Shown piece after piece: positions 63,786-64,000 of a DNA stretch of 64,000 bases. Under the pieces are notes generated by a model. It saw only the letters and a list, made by a program, of their open reading frames with translations, was not told the origin of the DNA and did not search any database. The stretch is taken from positions 1-64,000 of the forward strand of contig NZ_CABVPP010000012.1 in the NCBI RefSeq assembly GCF_902499075.1. The letters are read 5' to 3'. This stretch comes from Burkholderia pseudomultivorans. Lineage in GTDB: Bacteria > Pseudomonadota > Gammaproteobacteria > Burkholderiales > Burkholderiaceae. Positions within the stretch are counted from its first letter, which is position 1. Each line of letters begins with the position of its first letter. The position numbers and the translations under genes are program-made.

Positions 63786-64000
63786 ATGGAAAATCGTCTG
63801 ACCTATGTTCAAGTCACCGCCTGCGCCGAACGAGAGATACGGCACCATTTGATGGCGGCCGCGGCACGTCCGCGCGGCAGTCATGCGGCCGATCTGCATC
63901 TCGGCGCGGCCATCGGCGCATTCGACCTGTGGCGCTGCCTCATGATCGAGCTCGGTGCCGAAGGGCTCGAACAAAGTTACGCCGGCGACGCACAACGCCT
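63786..64000 (+). CDS. Unidentified protein, N-terminal part (cut by window edge)
   Basis: An ATG at 63786 opens a frame that stays open for 71 codons to the window end. The start MENRLTYVQVTACAERE is followed by an Ala-rich, probably helical segment and HLGAAIGAFDLWRCLMIELGAEG. It does not resemble a gene of the light cluster and I do not recognise the family. Codon use is typical of the region. It stands just outside the decayed block, so its start marks the block's right boundary. Confidence 0.5.
   Translation, partial: MENRLTYVQVTACAEREIRHHLMAAAARPRGSHAADLHLGAAIGAFDLWRCLMIELGAEGLEQSYAGDAQR

Overview
The window is GC-rich, gene-dense DNA with predicted proteins typical of a beta-proteobacterium of the Burkholderia type. 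This rests on recognised families and codon and base composition, not on a database search. Genes are mostly packed in operons with 4-bp ATGA start/stop overlaps. No rRNA, tRNA, CRISPR array or replication origin was seen.

Layout. (1) 1-1852: right end of a Tn3-family transposon (transposase cut by the window edge, plus a terminal inverted repeat). It has truncated an RND efflux permease, of which only the C-terminus remains (1853-2235), followed by the pump's outer-membrane channel gene. (2) 3.8-7.5 kb: a pqiABC-type lipid transport operon; a second set lies at 27.0-30.2 kb on the other strand. (3) 7.6-15.4 kb: an aromatic catabolism cluster (TetR repressor, flavin hydroxylase, extradiol-type dioxygenase, fumarylacetoacetase-type hydrolase, acyl-CoA ligase). 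The ligase gene is split by an IS110-family element whose non-coding end folds like a bridge RNA and carries guides matching both its target and its own ends. (4) 15.6-19.6 kb: OmpW-like porin, TetR regulator, response regulator and hybrid histidine kinase. (5) 19.8-26.9 kb: cyanide-insensitive quinol oxidase cioAB, lactate oxidation lutABC and a FUSC-family exporter, probably one operon.

(6) 30.9-54.6 kb: a large light/singlet-oxygen stress region. It holds lipocalins, DUF1295, two cyclopropane-fatty-acid-synthase-like methyltransferases, a flavin amine oxidase, DUF1365, a chalcone-isomerase-like protein, DUF2256, a LitR-like sensor protein without its DNA-binding domain, folE, an ECF sigma factor, SDR, DUF3429, a second flavoprotein, an Fe-S cryptochrome/photolyase, a MerR-type (class II LitR-like) regulator, an esterase, DUF2878 and a CPD photolyase. 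Embedded in it is a complete sdhCDAB, which appears to be transcribed from the SDR-DUF3429 promoter. Three intact promoters there (HTH-less LitR-like gene, SDR-DUF3429-sdh, merR), and one in the decayed copy, share the geometry TGANTC-N9-CTTCAY-N17-TANAAT.

(7) 54.7-60.0 kb: a DabA/DabB inorganic carbon transporter with a divergent LysR gene. (8) 60.0-63.7 kb: a decayed second copy of part of the light cluster in the same order (cfa', chalcone-isomerase-like', HTH-less LitR-like, folE', merR'). A new unidentified gene begins at 63786 and leaves the window.

The most notable observations are the by-eye reconstruction of the bridge RNA with all four guide segments, and the shared promoter architecture that places succinate dehydrogenase in the LitR-like regulon.
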